A stretch of 64,000 nt of DNA. Source: Corynebacterium comes. GTDB lineage: Bacteria; Actinomycetota; Actinomycetes; Mycobacteriales; Mycobacteriaceae. This document shows positions 63,978 to 64,000 of the stretch, one piece after another. Position 1 is the stretch's first letter. Each line of letters starts with the position of its first letter. The notes beneath the pieces were generated by a model. The model was not told the DNA's origin. It saw only the letters and a list, made by a program, of their open reading frames with translations, and ran no database searches. Location: assembly GCF_009734405.1 (NCBI RefSeq), contig NZ_CP046453.1:2108001-2172000 (forward strand), in the 5' to 3' direction. Both the position numbers and the translations under genes were made by a program.

Positions 63978-64000
63978 GAGTAACTCTCCTGGTTTCACAT

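Overview
The window is high-GC actinobacterial DNA and fits Corynebacterium. The evidence is gene order: mdh, an Hsp70 gene, valS, folC and a DUF4233 gene on one side, clpX next to the pca/cat/ben genes, and clpP1-clpP2-tig on the other. This matches, from general knowledge, the C. glutamicum aromatic-catabolism region. Most genes are closely packed with 4-base start/stop overlaps. There are no tRNA or rRNA genes and no CRISPR array. One intact insertion sequence is present.

Layout. 1-8.1 kb: GNAT fragment, AhpD-like protein, a cluster of 13-bp repeats, then the leftward housekeeping run mdh, Hsp70, valS, folC, DUF4233. 8.3-11.4 kb: a TetR regulator and a two-gene sulfide-handling unit (CstB-like persulfide dioxygenase/rhodanese plus TauE exporter) with a CsoR-type operator inside its promoter. 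11.5-17.2 kb: clpX, pcaIJ, and divergent pcaR-pcaF-pcaD. 17.2-18.6 kb: an ISL3-family IS with perfect 8-bp target duplication, inserted at the pcaD stop codon. 18.7-21.2 kb: a lower-GC DUF262/DUF1524 (GmrSD-like) gene. 21.3-25.1 kb: aryl aldehyde and alcohol dehydrogenases with an AraC regulator. 25.2-35.2 kb: an IclR regulator and an eight-gene operon resembling the C. glutamicum 4-cresol (cre) pathway: P450, split PEP-synthase-like aryl phosphate synthase, SDR, ferredoxin, ferredoxin reductase, HD phosphohydrolase, aldehyde dehydrogenase. 35.2-43.1 kb: a PcaO-like LAL regulator, convergent with the pcaHGBC-pobA-pcaK operon. 43.3-45.4 kb: an ArsR-controlled permease/thioredoxin/DUF3024 operon. 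45.6-50.1 kb: an aromatic-acid-type MFS transporter, catC, pdxR and pdxST. 50.1-60.0 kb: catBA and the divergent benABCD-benR operon. 60.1-64 kb: clpP2, clpP1, a small zinc-type alcohol dehydrogenase and tig.

How the genes work together. 4-Alkylphenols would be phosphorylated, oxidised at the methyl group by the P450 system, dephosphorylated and oxidised to 4-hydroxybenzoate. PobA makes protocatechuate from this, PcaHGBCD opens and processes it to 3-oxoadipate, and PcaIJ/PcaF yield succinyl-CoA and acetyl-CoA. Benzyl alcohol or benzaldehyde would feed into benzoate, then BenABCD gives catechol, then CatABC joins the same PcaD-PcaIJ-PcaF trunk. So the window holds both branches of the 3-oxoadipate pathway with several local regulators: PcaR, a PcaO-like LAL, BenR, AraC and IclR.

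The least explained items are: a C-terminal FCD-type (GntR effector) domain fused to the BenC reductase; a dense set of palindromes upstream of benA; the orphan CsoR-type operator; the repeat cluster at 773-863; and the solitary DUF262 gene bracketed by two hairpins that share a 13-bp arm.
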